From UBA3064 sp016868095 (GTDB lineage Bacteria; Pseudomonadota; Gammaproteobacteria; Burkholderiales; Burkholderiaceae_E), in NCBI GenBank assembly GCA_041175665.1, contig JBEDEM010000012.1:1-56046 (forward strand): a DNA stretch of 56,046 nucleotides, in the 5' to 3' direction. The position numbers and the translations under genes were made by a program. Below are positions 41,428 through 49,799 of the stretch, in pieces; position 1 is the first letter of the stretch; each line of letters starts with the position of its first letter. The notes beneath the pieces were generated by a model. The model was not told the DNA's origin and did not search any database. It was given only the letters and a program-made list of their open reading frames with translations.

Positions 41428-43152
41428 TTATTGCCCGAAACTTGCCGTCTTTCCAAGACTCACGCTGTAATTCTTCTCAGTTACCGTGCTCACAAAATAC
41501 CATTCGCCGCGAGCTTCATTCGCGGTAAAGATCATCTTTAAATAACCTCGGCGCGAGGGGTCCATCCACCGCAGATCATCAACAACGCCCTCAAAGATCT
41601 CTTTAATCTGCGCTGGGGGCAAGCTCAGATAAGATTCGATGCCAGGTGAGCTGACACTCGATGTTGCAAATTCCTCGCCAACCTTCATACCTGCCATCGC
41701 TGGATTGGCTAAGCCCATGAGGCTCAACTTGCTGTGCCAGGCGTTATGGGTATCGCCAGCAAGAGAGATGAGCTTTTTGCCTAACTGGGCAGCCGCTCCG
41801 AGTAGACTCTCGCGAGCAACAATGTATCCATCCCAGGCGTCGAGGTTATAGCCTAGTTTCGGATTTGTCTTGGGGTCCATAAGAGCAAGCTGCATCGGCG
41901 TACGTAGCGCTGCAGGCGTTGCCTTCGCGGTCAAGTAGTCGCTCACGGCTTTTGAGCCTGCTGCCTGGGCCTCGGCCGATGTATCACTCGGATTCAACGC
42001 AGCCAAGACAGACACAGGAAACTCCATGCGCGCCATCAGCACTTGCTGGCCTAAAACCTGCCAAGTTGCTTTGCTTGCAGCCATTTGGCTATTGAGCCAG
42101 TTTGCCTGCGAGCTGCCTAGCAGTTGCCTGGTTGGATCGCTAAAGCTTGCTGTTGCGCTTGCTTGTTTGGCCGCACCGCTTAGTCCCGCCAGGTCTTCAA
42201 TGGGAATCTGCTGGTCGCGACCCACAAGCCTGGTGTCGAGCATATGTAGGCTTAACAAATTTCCAAAATCAAAACTGCGGTAAATAATCGACCGATCAGT
42301 CGCGCTGCGTATCGGCATCCATTCATGATACGCGGCAAGCGCTGCAGTCTTTCGAGCTGCCCAGGTCCCTTCTTTAATGGGATCGTGGTTTTCCGCACCA
42401 TCTTTCCAGGCGTCGTTTGCGATTTCATGATCATCCCAAACCGCGATCATCGGCATTTTCGCGTGAAGAGCCTGCAAATCTGCATCGGACCGATACTGAG
42501 CATAGCGCTTGCGGTAGTCGGCTAAGCTCAAAATTTCATTGAGTGGATCAGAAACGCGACCGAGCTTCGCTGCCTGGTCCGACGCATAGCCTGTACTAGC
42601 GTACTCATAAATATAATCACCCAGATGAATCGCGTACTGAGCATCGCTTTTGGCCGCTTCCGCGTACACGTTAAAAAAACCAGCTGGATAGTTTGAGCAA
42701 GAAAACACGGCAAAACGTACTTCGCTCGCGCTGGTATCGGGTAGCGTCCGAGTTGTACCTACTGGGGAACGATCGTCGCCGCGACGGAATCGGTAGAAGT
42801 AGGTCTTGCCAGGACTCAAGCCGAGCGCATCAACCTTGACGGTGAAGCCCGTATCCAGGGTTGACATGACCTCACCACTACTCACAATCGATGTAAAATT
42901 GATATCGCTAGCAACTTCATATTGAAGACTTATCGAGCCTTCGCCCACGATAGGCTTCGCATGTGTCCATAGGATCACACGGTCGCTGAGTGGATCGCCG
43001 CTTGCAACACCGTAGCGAAACTCAATAGGCTCATCTGAGCTCGAGCACGAAGCTAACGTACCTGCAAGCGCCGCCACGGCCGAAACCGACGCGACACCAC
43101 CTATGAAACCGCGACGAGATGGCAACTGAAGTGGGTGCTGAATTTTCGCCAT
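41428..43152 (-). CDS. phoD: PhoD-type alkaline phosphatase/phosphodiesterase
   Basis: A 574-aa PhoD-family enzyme. The N-terminus carries the Tat motif SRRGFIGG and a hydrophobic stretch ending in LASCSSSD, which could be a lipobox. The Fn3-like N-terminal domain (FRYGVASGDPLSDRVILWTHAKP) is followed by the catalytic domain with FSCSNYPAGFF (metal-binding Cys), HLGDYIYEY, WDDHEIANDAWKDGA, SLAGDTHNAWH and a C-terminal ATSSVSSPGIE. PhoD cleaves phosphomonoesters and diesters outside the cytoplasm. ATG 43152 has AAGGAG six bases upstream. A Pho box lies 41 bp further up. Confidence 0.93.
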   Translation of the reverse strand: MAKIQHPLQLPSRRGFIGGVASVSAVAALAGTLASCSSSDEPIEFRYGVASGDPLSDRVILWTHAKPIVGEGSISLQYEVASDINFTSIVSSGEVMSTLDTGFTVKVDALGLSPGKTYFYRFRRGDDRSPVGTTRTLPDTSASEVRFAVFSCSNYPAGFFNVYAEAAKSDAQYAIHLGDYIYEYASTGYASDQAAKLGRVSDPLNEILSLADYRKRYAQYRSDADLQALHAKMPMIAVWDDHEIANDAWKDGAENHDPIKEGTWAARKTAALAAYHEWMPIRSATDRSIIYRSFDFGNLLSLHMLDTRLVGRDQQIPIEDLAGLSGAAKQASATASFSDPTRQLLGSSQANWLNSQMAASKATWQVLGQQVLMARMEFPVSVLAALNPSDTSAEAQAAGSKAVSDYLTAKATPAALRTPMQLALMDPKTNPKLGYNLDAWDGYIVARESLLGAAAQLGKKLISLAGDTHNAWHSKLSLMGLANPAMAGMKVGEEFATSSVSSPGIESYLSLPPAQIKEIFEGVVDDLRWMDPSRRGYLKMIFTANEARGEWYFVSTVTEKNYSVSLGKTASFGQ

Positions 43153-43164
43153 GATGATCTCCTT

Positions 43165-43180
43165 AACTAGAACGCTAGTT
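43165..43180 (-). repeat. Perfect 6-bp inverted repeat in the phoD leader
   Basis: AACTAG at 43165-43170 and CTAGTT at 43175-43180 pair around a 4-nt loop. It lies between the phoD Pho box and its ribosome-binding site, whose AAGGAG begins directly after it on the minus strand. Confidence 0.5.
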
Positions 43181-43192
43181 TCGCCGCTGCCA

Positions 43193-43210
43193 ATGACCGA
43201 TTCATGACGG
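43193..43210 (-). promoter_or_regulatory. Pho box of phoD
   Basis: On the minus strand CCGTCAT (43204-43210), gaat, CGGTCAT (43193-43199): two units 11 bp apart, each matching six and five of seven consensus positions. The ideal -10 place (43177-43182) reads GAAACT, a weak match. Confidence 0.75.
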
Positions 43211-43239
43211 CCGCAATCATGGTCATCAAGGCGCAATGT

Positions 43240-43336
43240 TTATCGCCTACATTGACTCAACCGCACTGCATCGCGGTTGTCTCCTCCTCACGGAAACAGT
43301 GAGGAATTTCGCCCGGGAATGCCCGGGCTTTTTTTT
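43240..43336 (+). ncRNA. Candidate small RNA with three stem-loops and intrinsic terminator
   Basis: Between two minus-strand genes the plus strand holds three consecutive perfect stems: CAACCGC/GCGGTTG (43258-43279), CCTCAC/GTGAGG (43286-43304) and GCCCGGG/CCCGGGC (43311-43328), the last with a 4-nt loop and eight T. No plus-strand protein gene ends here. The terminator therefore most likely ends a short independent transcript of about 80-100 nt. The 5' end and promoter are not clear; TACATT at 43248-43253 could be a -10. The family is not recognised. The start coordinate is a guess. Confidence 0.55.
43311..43336 (+). terminator. Intrinsic terminator, plus strand
   Basis: A 7-bp GC-rich perfect stem (43311-43317 with 43322-43328), 4-nt loop and an uninterrupted run of eight T at 43329-43336. 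Read on the minus strand the stem is not followed by T, so it does not end the TRAP operon, whose stop codon it touches. Confidence 0.85.
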
Positions 43337-45260
43337 ATAATTGATTGAATGCTTTAGGCAGGGTAAGAGCTATCTCAGGCATTAATGCAATAAGAGCACT
43401 CCCCACAAAAATCGCAAGTAGTGCAGGCAAAATGGAGGTCATGACAATGCGCAATGGTTTTCTAAAAACCGCACTTGCAAAGTAAAGATTCATCCCTGCA
43501 GGTGGGCACAAGAAACCCATCTCTAAGGTGGCAAGAAACACAATCCCAAAGTGGACAGGGTGGATGCCATAGCTCATTGCCAGGGGGAGCATCAAAGGTA
43601 CAAGCACCACGAGCGCAGCGTAAATTTCCATAAGCGCGCCCGCTAATGCGATAAAACATACCGCGGCCAACAAAAAAGCCTGCGGACTTTGGATATAAGA
43701 CTGTACCCAGTCGATGGCTTGATCAGGAATGCCCGCATCGACAAGAAAATTGGTAAGTCCCAGTGCCATGCCTAGAATCAGCATCACCCCACCGATCAAC
43801 TGCGCGGTTAGCAAAAAGCACGACCACAAGGCAGTCCAGCTGAGTTCCCGACGAATCACGCTGACGACGATAAGCGCATAAAACGCGGTAAGCGCTGCTG
43901 ATTCTGTGGGTGTTGCCCATCCACTGATTAAGGGCACCAAAGCAACAGGTGCTGCCATGAGCTCCCATAGCGCCTGCCTCCATACTGGGGCGGCCTGGGC
44001 CACAAGCGCAGACGCAGCAGTACTTTCATCGGCGCGGGCCCCTGCGATTTCGGGTAAAGAATCAACCGCGCTTTCCCAAGGGGAATCTACCCTCGCGACT
44101 TCAACGACCGAATGCCGCATAAATCCGCCGATCCACAACAAACAAAGAACCATCAACAAAGCGGGCAGCAAACCTGCGAGTAACATGGTTTGAATCGGCA
44201 CGCGCGCAAGAATGGCGTACATGATCAATGGCACTGAGGGCGCAAGCAAGACCCCAAGTGCACTAGCACTTGTAATGAGTCCAATCCCTCTTTGTTCAGG
44301 GTATCCGCGCGATCGCAGCATCGGAAGCAAAATGCCACCGAGGGCAAGAAGCGTCACGCCACTGCCGCCTGTCAGCGCCGTAAACGCCGAGCAAAGCACA
44401 GCGGAAGCCGCCACACTCGCTCTCCAGCCGCCACCAAAGATAAAACTGATTAATTCGCTTAAGCGTCTTGCGGCCGTACTCTTTGCAAAAAGCAGTCCTG
44501 CAAGCGTGTAGAGGGGTAGCGCTGGTAGAGAAGGATTGACCGTCATCGCATACTGCGATAGCGGTATCGAGGCTAGCGGCTGACTTACCGATATAAATAA
44601 ACCTATGGTTATCATACCGATAACTGCAAAGATCGGTGCTCCACCCGTTGCAATGAAGATTGCAGCCACCAGAAAAACGCTAAGGTCAATACTTTGAATG
44701 CTGCCAAATAGCCCGCTTGCTGCTGCAAACACGATAAATCCGACCCATACCAAGAAGCCAAACCTTAAAACAGCGCCACGAACTTTGTAAATCGCAGCCT
44801 TAACTAGAGCAAGCGCAATCAATGCGTAGCCAAGTGGCATAACGACTTGAACCATCCACACATCAATGCCGTAAGCAAGCGCCTGGCTTGCCTCCCGTTC
44901 GCTCATCACAAGATCAAGGGACGCGGTACACAGCAATAAAGCGCAAAACCCAGCAAACAGCAAGGCCAGGACATGATGACCGGCAGCAAGCTTCGGAGCA
45001 ACAGTCCCATCGAACATCGACCTTGAACCCGTGAGCGTAGACAAATGACCGGCGGGGAAGGCGGCAATAGCGCCCATGAGACTGAGCACCAGACCAAGAT
45101 GCTGCGTTAATAGGGCAGCGTTGCTGATTAACCCACCCCGAAATGGTCTTGCCGAGAGCTCGATGGCAGGTATCAAAAGCATGAAACATAGCGCCACGAC
45201 CGCAATAGTCGCCGCAAATTTCTCTATCAGGCCCAGGGCCTTTGTCCCTTCAAGATCCAC
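43335..45260 (-). CDS. TRAP transporter fused small and large permease (DctQM)
   Basis: A 641-aa polytopic membrane protein. The N-terminal 170 residues with four helices are the DctQ-like small subunit; the rest, about twelve helices, is the DctM-like large subunit, with ALTGGSGVTLLALGGILLPML and LVPLMLPLAMSYGIHPVHFGIVFLATLEMGFLCPPAGMN showing the two TRAP permease repeats. TRAP systems use an ion gradient to take up organic acids and similar ligands. The start is probably GTG 45260, as the coding pattern begins MDLEGTKALG. It follows dctP by 36 bp and is the last gene of an operon that starts with a Pho-box-controlled lipoprotein. Confidence 0.85.
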   Translation of the reverse strand: MDLEGTKALGLIEKFAATIAVVALCFMLLIPAIELSARPFRGGLISNAALLTQHLGLVLSLMGAIAAFPAGHLSTLTGSRSMFDGTVAPKLAAGHHVLALLFAGFCALLLCTASLDLVMSEREASQALAYGIDVWMVQVVMPLGYALIALALVKAAIYKVRGAVLRFGFLVWVGFIVFAAASGLFGSIQSIDLSVFLVAAIFIATGGAPIFAVIGMITIGLFISVSQPLASIPLSQYAMTVNPSLPALPLYTLAGLLFAKSTAARRLSELISFIFGGGWRASVAASAVLCSAFTALTGGSGVTLLALGGILLPMLRSRGYPEQRGIGLITSASALGVLLAPSVPLIMYAILARVPIQTMLLAGLLPALLMVLCLLWIGGFMRHSVVEVARVDSPWESAVDSLPEIAGARADESTAASALVAQAAPVWRQALWELMAAPVALVPLISGWATPTESAALTAFYALIVVSVIRRELSWTALWSCFLLTAQLIGGVMLILGMALGLTNFLVDAGIPDQAIDWVQSYIQSPQAFLLAAVCFIALAGALMEIYAALVVLVPLMLPLAMSYGIHPVHFGIVFLATLEMGFLCPPAGMNLYFASAVFRKPLRIVMTSILPALLAIFVGSALIALMPEIALTLPKAFNQL

Positions 45261-45296
45261 GATTCGCCTTGCTAGCAGCTTGCACTTATCGTTGAA

Positions 45297-46319
45297 TCAG
45301 CGTCGCATGCTTCTAAACGTTTTAACATGGGCCAACACTTCATCGAAAAGCTCACTGGGCACCAATTTCCCACGGATTCGCGGGTAAAGCTGCTCGGCGA
45401 GGCTTTCCCATTGTTTTAGATCTTGATTACTTGGTTTTGTAACGATCAACCCACGCTTAACCATTGCTGCAACGGCCTCATCCACTTCGGCTCGGGCGCG
45501 TGCACGTACGATCGGTCCTATTTGCTCGCCGGATTGCTTTAAAGCGAGCTGAACCTCGGGGGGCATAGATTCAAAGGCCTTCCTACTTAACACAATAGCG
45601 CCAACGATCGGCGCCCAGTTCAACTCCAACATATGGGGAGCACTTGAGAAAACCTGCGTAGCCATCGCGAAGTAAGGTGTTGAAGGTACCACGCTCACCA
45701 TGCCAGTCTGGATCGCGGGCAGGATATCGGCTGTTTCCAAGGGCACTGGGAAGTACCCCAAATCCTTCATGATGGTCTGTTGCTCTGGTTCATTGCCCCA
45801 AGTGAAAAATTTGAGGCCGCGAAAGTCTTCTGGCTTACTCGCCGCTGACTTTGAAAAGAAGCGTACCCAACCAGCGTCTCCCCAGGCAAGCACCACAAAG
45901 CCTTTTGCTAGAAAGCGTCGCTCCATGGAGTCGCGCAACTTGTCGCGGACATAGTCAACTTCAGACCAGTCTCGAAAAAGTAGCGGTATCGACTGCATGG
46001 CTGTGACGGATTCATCAATCTCGCGCAGACCAACCACTGACAGTAAGCCGCCTTGCAACTGCCCGATTCGAATGCGCTTGACCATCTCGGCTTCACCGCC
46101 CTGACTGCCATCGGTAAAGACATTAAATCGACCCTTACCATCGAGTGCCTTGCGCCAGGCCTGACCAAGTTGCAGGAGCTGTTGGTGGTAGACAGAATTT
46201 CGCGGCACAAGACTAGCGATACGCAAGACTGGTTCGCGAGCACTGTCGCTTGCCAAGAGCGCTGAAGCGTAGGCGCTTGTTAGTGCTCCGAAGCAGATCT
46301 GACGTCTCGTTAAAATCAT
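45297..46319 (-). CDS. TRAP transporter periplasmic binding protein (DctP)
   Basis: A 340-aa periplasmic binding protein of the DctP family (DctP7-like). The N-terminus LTRRQICFGALTSAYASALL contains a twin-arginine, so it may be exported by Tat. The ligand-binding core shows FTDGSQGGEAEMVKRIRIGQLQGG, then FRGLKFFTWGNEPEQQ and the inter-domain helix ADILPAIQTGMVSVVPSTPYF. The usual Arg that binds a carboxylate in DctP (in a R-[VIL]-x-x-[SNT]-P stretch) is not obvious, as the stretch reads DFRGLKFFTWG. The ligand may not be a simple C4-dicarboxylate. It lies 12 bp after the TatT-like gene. Confidence 0.82.
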   Translation of the reverse strand: MILTRRQICFGALTSAYASALLASDSAREPVLRIASLVPRNSVYHQQLLQLGQAWRKALDGKGRFNVFTDGSQGGEAEMVKRIRIGQLQGGLLSVVGLREIDESVTAMQSIPLLFRDWSEVDYVRDKLRDSMERRFLAKGFVVLAWGDAGWVRFFSKSAASKPEDFRGLKFFTWGNEPEQQTIMKDLGYFPVPLETADILPAIQTGMVSVVPSTPYFAMATQVFSSAPHMLELNWAPIVGAIVLSRKAFESMPPEVQLALKQSGEQIGPIVRARARAEVDEAVAAMVKRGLIVTKPSNQDLKQWESLAEQLYPRIRGKLVPSELFDEVLAHVKTFRSMRR

Positions 46320-46331
46320 CGTTTGTACCGA

Positions 46332-47174
46332 TCAAAATAAACTATCGATGCGATCTAATAACCATAGCGCCTTGCTGGCTGCCACACGATTTTCAAAACT
46401 CGGATAAACCTCTGCGACCTTGATTGCAAGCCACAGGCGGTCTTCGAAAGCTTGCCGATCACCGGCGTCTAAATCAAGCTGCTCAGCGAGAAAGACGTGC
46501 GGCATGGCCTGCTTAGCGCCGTATTGATTAAGCACCGCTGTGAACCAAAGCTTTGCTTGCGCCTTATCGCCTCCTGGGCTTGACCATTCAAAGCTGGCTG
46601 CAAGCATTAATGCGGCCCCCTCCCCGAAATCGGCTTGCTGCTGTCTCACCCAATCGGCAAGCGCTTTTGCCTTGGGCCAATCGGCCAGTGCATCAAAGTC
46701 ATCGCGATCAAGCGCAATCAAAGCGCCCCAGGCAGCAGACGTCCAGTAGGCTAATGCGAGCTCATCGCTTGCAGCTGCCCTTGGGTTCAGCGCAATACTT
46801 TTCAGATGGTCCCAACCAGCCTCTTTGGCAATTTTGAGCAATCGAATCGCCTCTGCACGTTTGCTTTTTGCAGCCTCAGGATCGGTAAGCTCAAGTTGCT
46901 CAGCCTCAAAGGCACGAATACCGTATGCATCTTTGACCAGATTAGAGATAGCCCACGCACGCAAGCCCGGCTCCGGATCAGACCAAAGAACAAGTTCACC
47001 GAGCTTGCCTGCGACGCAACTCAAGGTCTTGATATCGCCCGGCAGCGGCATCGCGTGTGCGAGCGTCGGCATAAACACCAAGACCGCTAAAAGAGCCCTG
47101 GTGATGAGCCTTGTGCTGCCATGGGCGATTCGATGGGCGCCGGCTTGAATCAGCCTCGCCTGCATCAAAAACAT
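46332..47174 (-). CDS. TatT-like TRAP-associated helical-repeat protein
   Basis: A 280-aa exported helical protein. A signal peptide ends near PTLAHA-MP (about residue 41). The body is a series of TPR-like helix pairs, including SCVAGKLGELVLWSDPEP, KSKRAEAIRLLKIAKEAG, LALAYWTSAAWGALIAL and MPHVFLAEQLDLDAGDR, as in the TatT (T-component) proteins that pair with DctP in TRAP systems of Treponema and some proteobacteria. It would sit in the periplasm and present ligand to the binding protein. Its ATG is 3 bp after the stop of the choice-of-anchor-I gene, and no separate ribosome-binding site is seen, so both are one operon. Confidence 0.7.
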   Translation of the reverse strand: MFLMQARLIQAGAHRIAHGSTRLITRALLAVLVFMPTLAHAMPLPGDIKTLSCVAGKLGELVLWSDPEPGLRAWAISNLVKDAYGIRAFEAEQLELTDPEAAKSKRAEAIRLLKIAKEAGWDHLKSIALNPRAAASDELALAYWTSAAWGALIALDRDDFDALADWPKAKALADWVRQQQADFGEGAALMLAASFEWSSPGGDKAQAKLWFTAVLNQYGAKQAMPHVFLAEQLDLDAGDRQAFEDRLWLAIKVAEVYPSFENRVAASKALWLLDRIDSLF

Positions 47175-47177
47175 TGA

Positions 47178-48815
47178 TCAATACTGCAAGTTGATTTGCA
47201 AAATGGCTGTGCTGCCGCTCGTCTCATTACCGAGTACAAGCAGTGGCTTGCCATTGGGCGAGGCATAGGCCGGTATGAGGAGGATACCCTCTGGGCCTCT
47301 ATCGCCAACAGCACCGTTCCGCGTATTGTAATAAGTTACAAATTTCGCAGCTTTCGGATCAGTAATGTCGTAGACCATGACCCCGCCGACGCGCTCAAGT
47401 CCTATGAATGCGAATTGCTTGCTCCCAAAGCGACCGACCACAACGCCTTCTGGCTCTGGACCCTTGTTTGGGCTTCTTGCATCGAGCGTGTTTTTGTCAT
47501 TGCTCGCATTAAATAAAACGTTCGGCAGTGCGATTGTCCTTTGTTCAAACTGATCACCCGAGTCATAGACACGATTCAAATTGCTGTCCCAGATTGAAAA
47601 GGATCGAGCTCCAAAGGCATAAAGTTCGGTGCAAAGGCCTGCTGCGTTCTTGCCTGTGGTTCCACCGTTGGGCGTCGAGGTGATGCGGAGGCGCCCAAGA
47701 TTGGAGTCAAAAATCAGGTTTGCTGCATCACTAAAAACACTTGGGTCAAGGCCCTTGTCGCAATGCGCACGAACACGGGTCTCCTCATTAAAGCCTGGCC
47801 AATCGGCGCGAGCATCGCCCTCGTTAGCAGTGACTAGGTAGGTTTGACCATTCACCGAATAGCTTGCAATGCCATCGGGCAAATACAGTCCACGAACAGC
47901 TCGTTGCAAAATCTTGATTGCTGCTGTACCGCTGTTTGTATTGGTACCTCCGTCTTCATCGGAAGCATCAAGTCCCATGCCCGCTAAGCTATGATCCTTA
48001 TAACCGAGCGCCTTGATCGCAGTCACTTTGGCACTGCCAATATCAACAATCGCTACTGCATTGTTTTCCTGCAAAGTAACGTAGGCGGTTTTCCCATCCT
48101 CACTGATCGCAACATACTCAGGCTCGATATCCTGGGCGGCGTTCGCGCCCGGCCCATAAAGCCGCACACCAGCCCTGCGAAGCTCATCTTCCTTGCCAAT
48201 GAAGGCCTTGAAGTCAGCAGTGGCAACCGTTGGCGTTGCACCGCGATTGACCTTGATGATGCTTACCGAGCCTTCCGGGTCGACCGAATCGGCAAGACCG
48301 TAACTGTTAGGCTCACCTTCGTTGGCAACCACAACATACTGCCCATCGGGTGTGAAGGCGAGCATATCGGGTAACGCCCCCACGGTAACTGTGTGTAAGA
48401 GTTTAAGATCACTCGCTTGATAAAAGGCAACCTTCCCCGCACTCGTTTTGGGATTCGCTTCGATCGCCAAGGCAACAAGACCCTCATGGACTGCCACGCT
48501 GTTCACACCTGCACCCATGCTACTCACGTTGATGGTTGCTACAAGCTTTGGCGACGTGGGTTGAGAAAGATCCAGCACATCGACTGTGCCATTTGCACCG
48601 TTAACAACAAAAAGGCGCTTACTTGCCGCATCGAATGCCGTGATCTCGGCAGCACCAAGTACTGATCCCTCAAAGCCACCGATTTTTTCAAGACTGATGC
48701 TGCTCGGCGTGGGCTCTTCACTGCTGGTGCAGGCAGCCAGTACCGCGCCTAGTCCGATAGCGAAACTGGCGGCAACTTTTAGCGAGAGGCGATTCAAACC
48801 GTAACTCAAGCGCAT
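47178..48815 (-). CDS. Choice-of-anchor-I lipoprotein (beta-propeller)
   Basis: A 545-aa exported protein. The lipobox AVLAACTSS marks a lipoprotein. The body is a seven-bladed-propeller type of the choice-of-anchor-I family: ITAFDAASKRLFVVNGANGTVDVLDL, ALPDMLAFTPDGQYVVVANEGEP, DIEPEYVAISEDGKTAYVTLQENNA, TYLVTANEGDARADW and RGPEGILLIPA. Such proteins often occur in phosphate-stress and alkaline-phosphatase contexts; some relatives bind or hydrolyse phosphoesters, but no enzymatic role is proven here. GGAGAG lies six bases before the ATG, and a Pho box lies 29 bp upstream. It leads the operon with tatT, dctP and dctQM. Confidence 0.82.
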   Translation of the reverse strand: MRLSYGLNRLSLKVAASFAIGLGAVLAACTSSEEPTPSSISLEKIGGFEGSVLGAAEITAFDAASKRLFVVNGANGTVDVLDLSQPTSPKLVATINVSSMGAGVNSVAVHEGLVALAIEANPKTSAGKVAFYQASDLKLLHTVTVGALPDMLAFTPDGQYVVVANEGEPNSYGLADSVDPEGSVSIIKVNRGATPTVATADFKAFIGKEDELRRAGVRLYGPGANAAQDIEPEYVAISEDGKTAYVTLQENNAVAIVDIGSAKVTAIKALGYKDHSLAGMGLDASDEDGGTNTNSGTAAIKILQRAVRGLYLPDGIASYSVNGQTYLVTANEGDARADWPGFNEETRVRAHCDKGLDPSVFSDAANLIFDSNLGRLRITSTPNGGTTGKNAAGLCTELYAFGARSFSIWDSNLNRVYDSGDQFEQRTIALPNVLFNASNDKNTLDARSPNKGPEPEGVVVGRFGSKQFAFIGLERVGGVMVYDITDPKAAKFVTYYNTRNGAVGDRGPEGILLIPAYASPNGKPLLVLGNETSGSTAILQINLQY

Positions 48816-48829
48816 TAAAGCTCTCCAAA

Positions 48830-48861
48830 ATATTAGGCTAAAGATGACGAAAGTTTTACGA
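48830..48861 (-). promoter_or_regulatory. Pho-box promoter of the choice-of-anchor-I/TRAP operon
   Basis: On the minus strand TCGTAAA (48855-48861) and TCGTCAT (48844-48850) are 11 bp apart, with a -10-like TAATAT at 48830-48835, 8 bp downstream. Each unit matches the consensus at four to five of seven positions. Confidence 0.6.
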
Positions 48862-48902
48862 ACTGACGTGACAAATTGATGTCAGGCTCATCAATATGCT
48901 TT

Positions 48903-48937
48903 CTGTCACGGCATTGTCACGGTCAAGCTTCTATGAT
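48903..48937 (+). promoter_or_regulatory. Pho-box promoter of phnCDE
   Basis: CTGTCAC (48903-48909), ggca, TTGTCAC (48914-48920): an almost ideal box, with a near-consensus -10 TATGAT at 48932-48937, 11 bp downstream. The phnC ATG is at 48990. Together with the minus-strand site it makes a bidirectional Pho-controlled region. Confidence 0.85.
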
Positions 48938-48989
48938 TCGCCGCCATGTATGAATGCCTTTTTCTTTGTAGCACTGACCCAGGGCCTCA

Positions 48990-49799
48990 ATGAGTGCGAA
49001 TGTCGATCTATTGCCTACCGACATGAAGCTTGCCTTCGAGGTCGATTCAGTCAGCAAGCACTTCGCTGGCATGAAGCGCCCTGCCGTCGATTCGGTGTCG
49101 CTTCGCTTAAATGAAGGCGAGGTTGTAGCCCTGCTAGGCGCCTCAGGTTCGGGCAAGTCAACCCTTCTACGATTGATATGTGGTCTTGAGCGTTGCGATT
49201 CCGATAGCGGCGAAGTTCGCACGCCTCTCGGTGTGCTGCAGGCAAAGGGTGCTTTGTCGCGACAGATTCGCAGGCTGCGCCAGCAATTTGCCGTCATTTT
49301 CCAACAGTTTAATCTTGTTGGCCGCCTTGACGTGATGACCAATGTGTTGATGGGGCTTGCGGGTAAAAGACCTGCCTTGCCCTTGATGGTGGGCCGCTTT
49401 AGCCCATCAGATCAAGCGCTGGCACTTGATGCGCTTTCGATGGTGGGTTTGGCAGATCAGGCATTTCAGCGAGCGTCAACCCTTTCAGGCGGCCAACAAC
49501 AGCGCGCCGCGGTCGCAAGAGCACTGCTTCAAGGCGCCAAAGTGCTCCTTGCTGATGAGCCTGTGGCATCGCTCGATCCAGAGTCCTCCAAGCGTGTGAT
49601 GGACTCCATGACAAGTCTTTGTAAGGCTCACGGCATGACGCTTCTGGTGAGTTTGCACCAGGTGCATATTGCGCAAACCTATTGCCCACGAATCATCGCG
49701 ATGCGAGAGGGTCAAATCCTTCTCGACGCTTCTAGGGACGCTTTTGATGAAGCGTTCTTATTGCAGTTGTACCGACATCAACCCGAGGAGGCCCTATGA
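48990..49799 (+). CDS. phnC: Phosphonate ABC transporter ATP-binding protein PhnC
   Basis: A 269-aa ATPase of the phosphonate importer. Walker A is GASGSGKST, the Q-loop IFQQFNLVGRLDVMTNVLMG is the PhnC-specific form, the signature is LSGGQQQRAAVARA and Walker B VLLADEPVASLDPES, with the switch His in VSLHQVHIA. AGGG lies five bases before ATG 48990; ATG 49023 is a later option. It overlaps phnD by 4 bp. PhnCDE imports phosphonates, and related systems import phosphite or phosphate esters. Confidence 0.93.
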   Translation: MSANVDLLPTDMKLAFEVDSVSKHFAGMKRPAVDSVSLRLNEGEVVALLGASGSGKSTLLRLICGLERCDSDSGEVRTPLGVLQAKGALSRQIRRLRQQFAVIFQQFNLVGRLDVMTNVLMGLAGKRPALPLMVGRFSPSDQALALDALSMVGLADQAFQRASTLSGGQQQRAAVARALLQGAKVLLADEPVASLDPESSKRVMDSMTSLCKAHGMTLLVSLHQVHIAQTYCPRIIAMREGQILLDASRDAFDEAFLLQLYRHQPEEAL

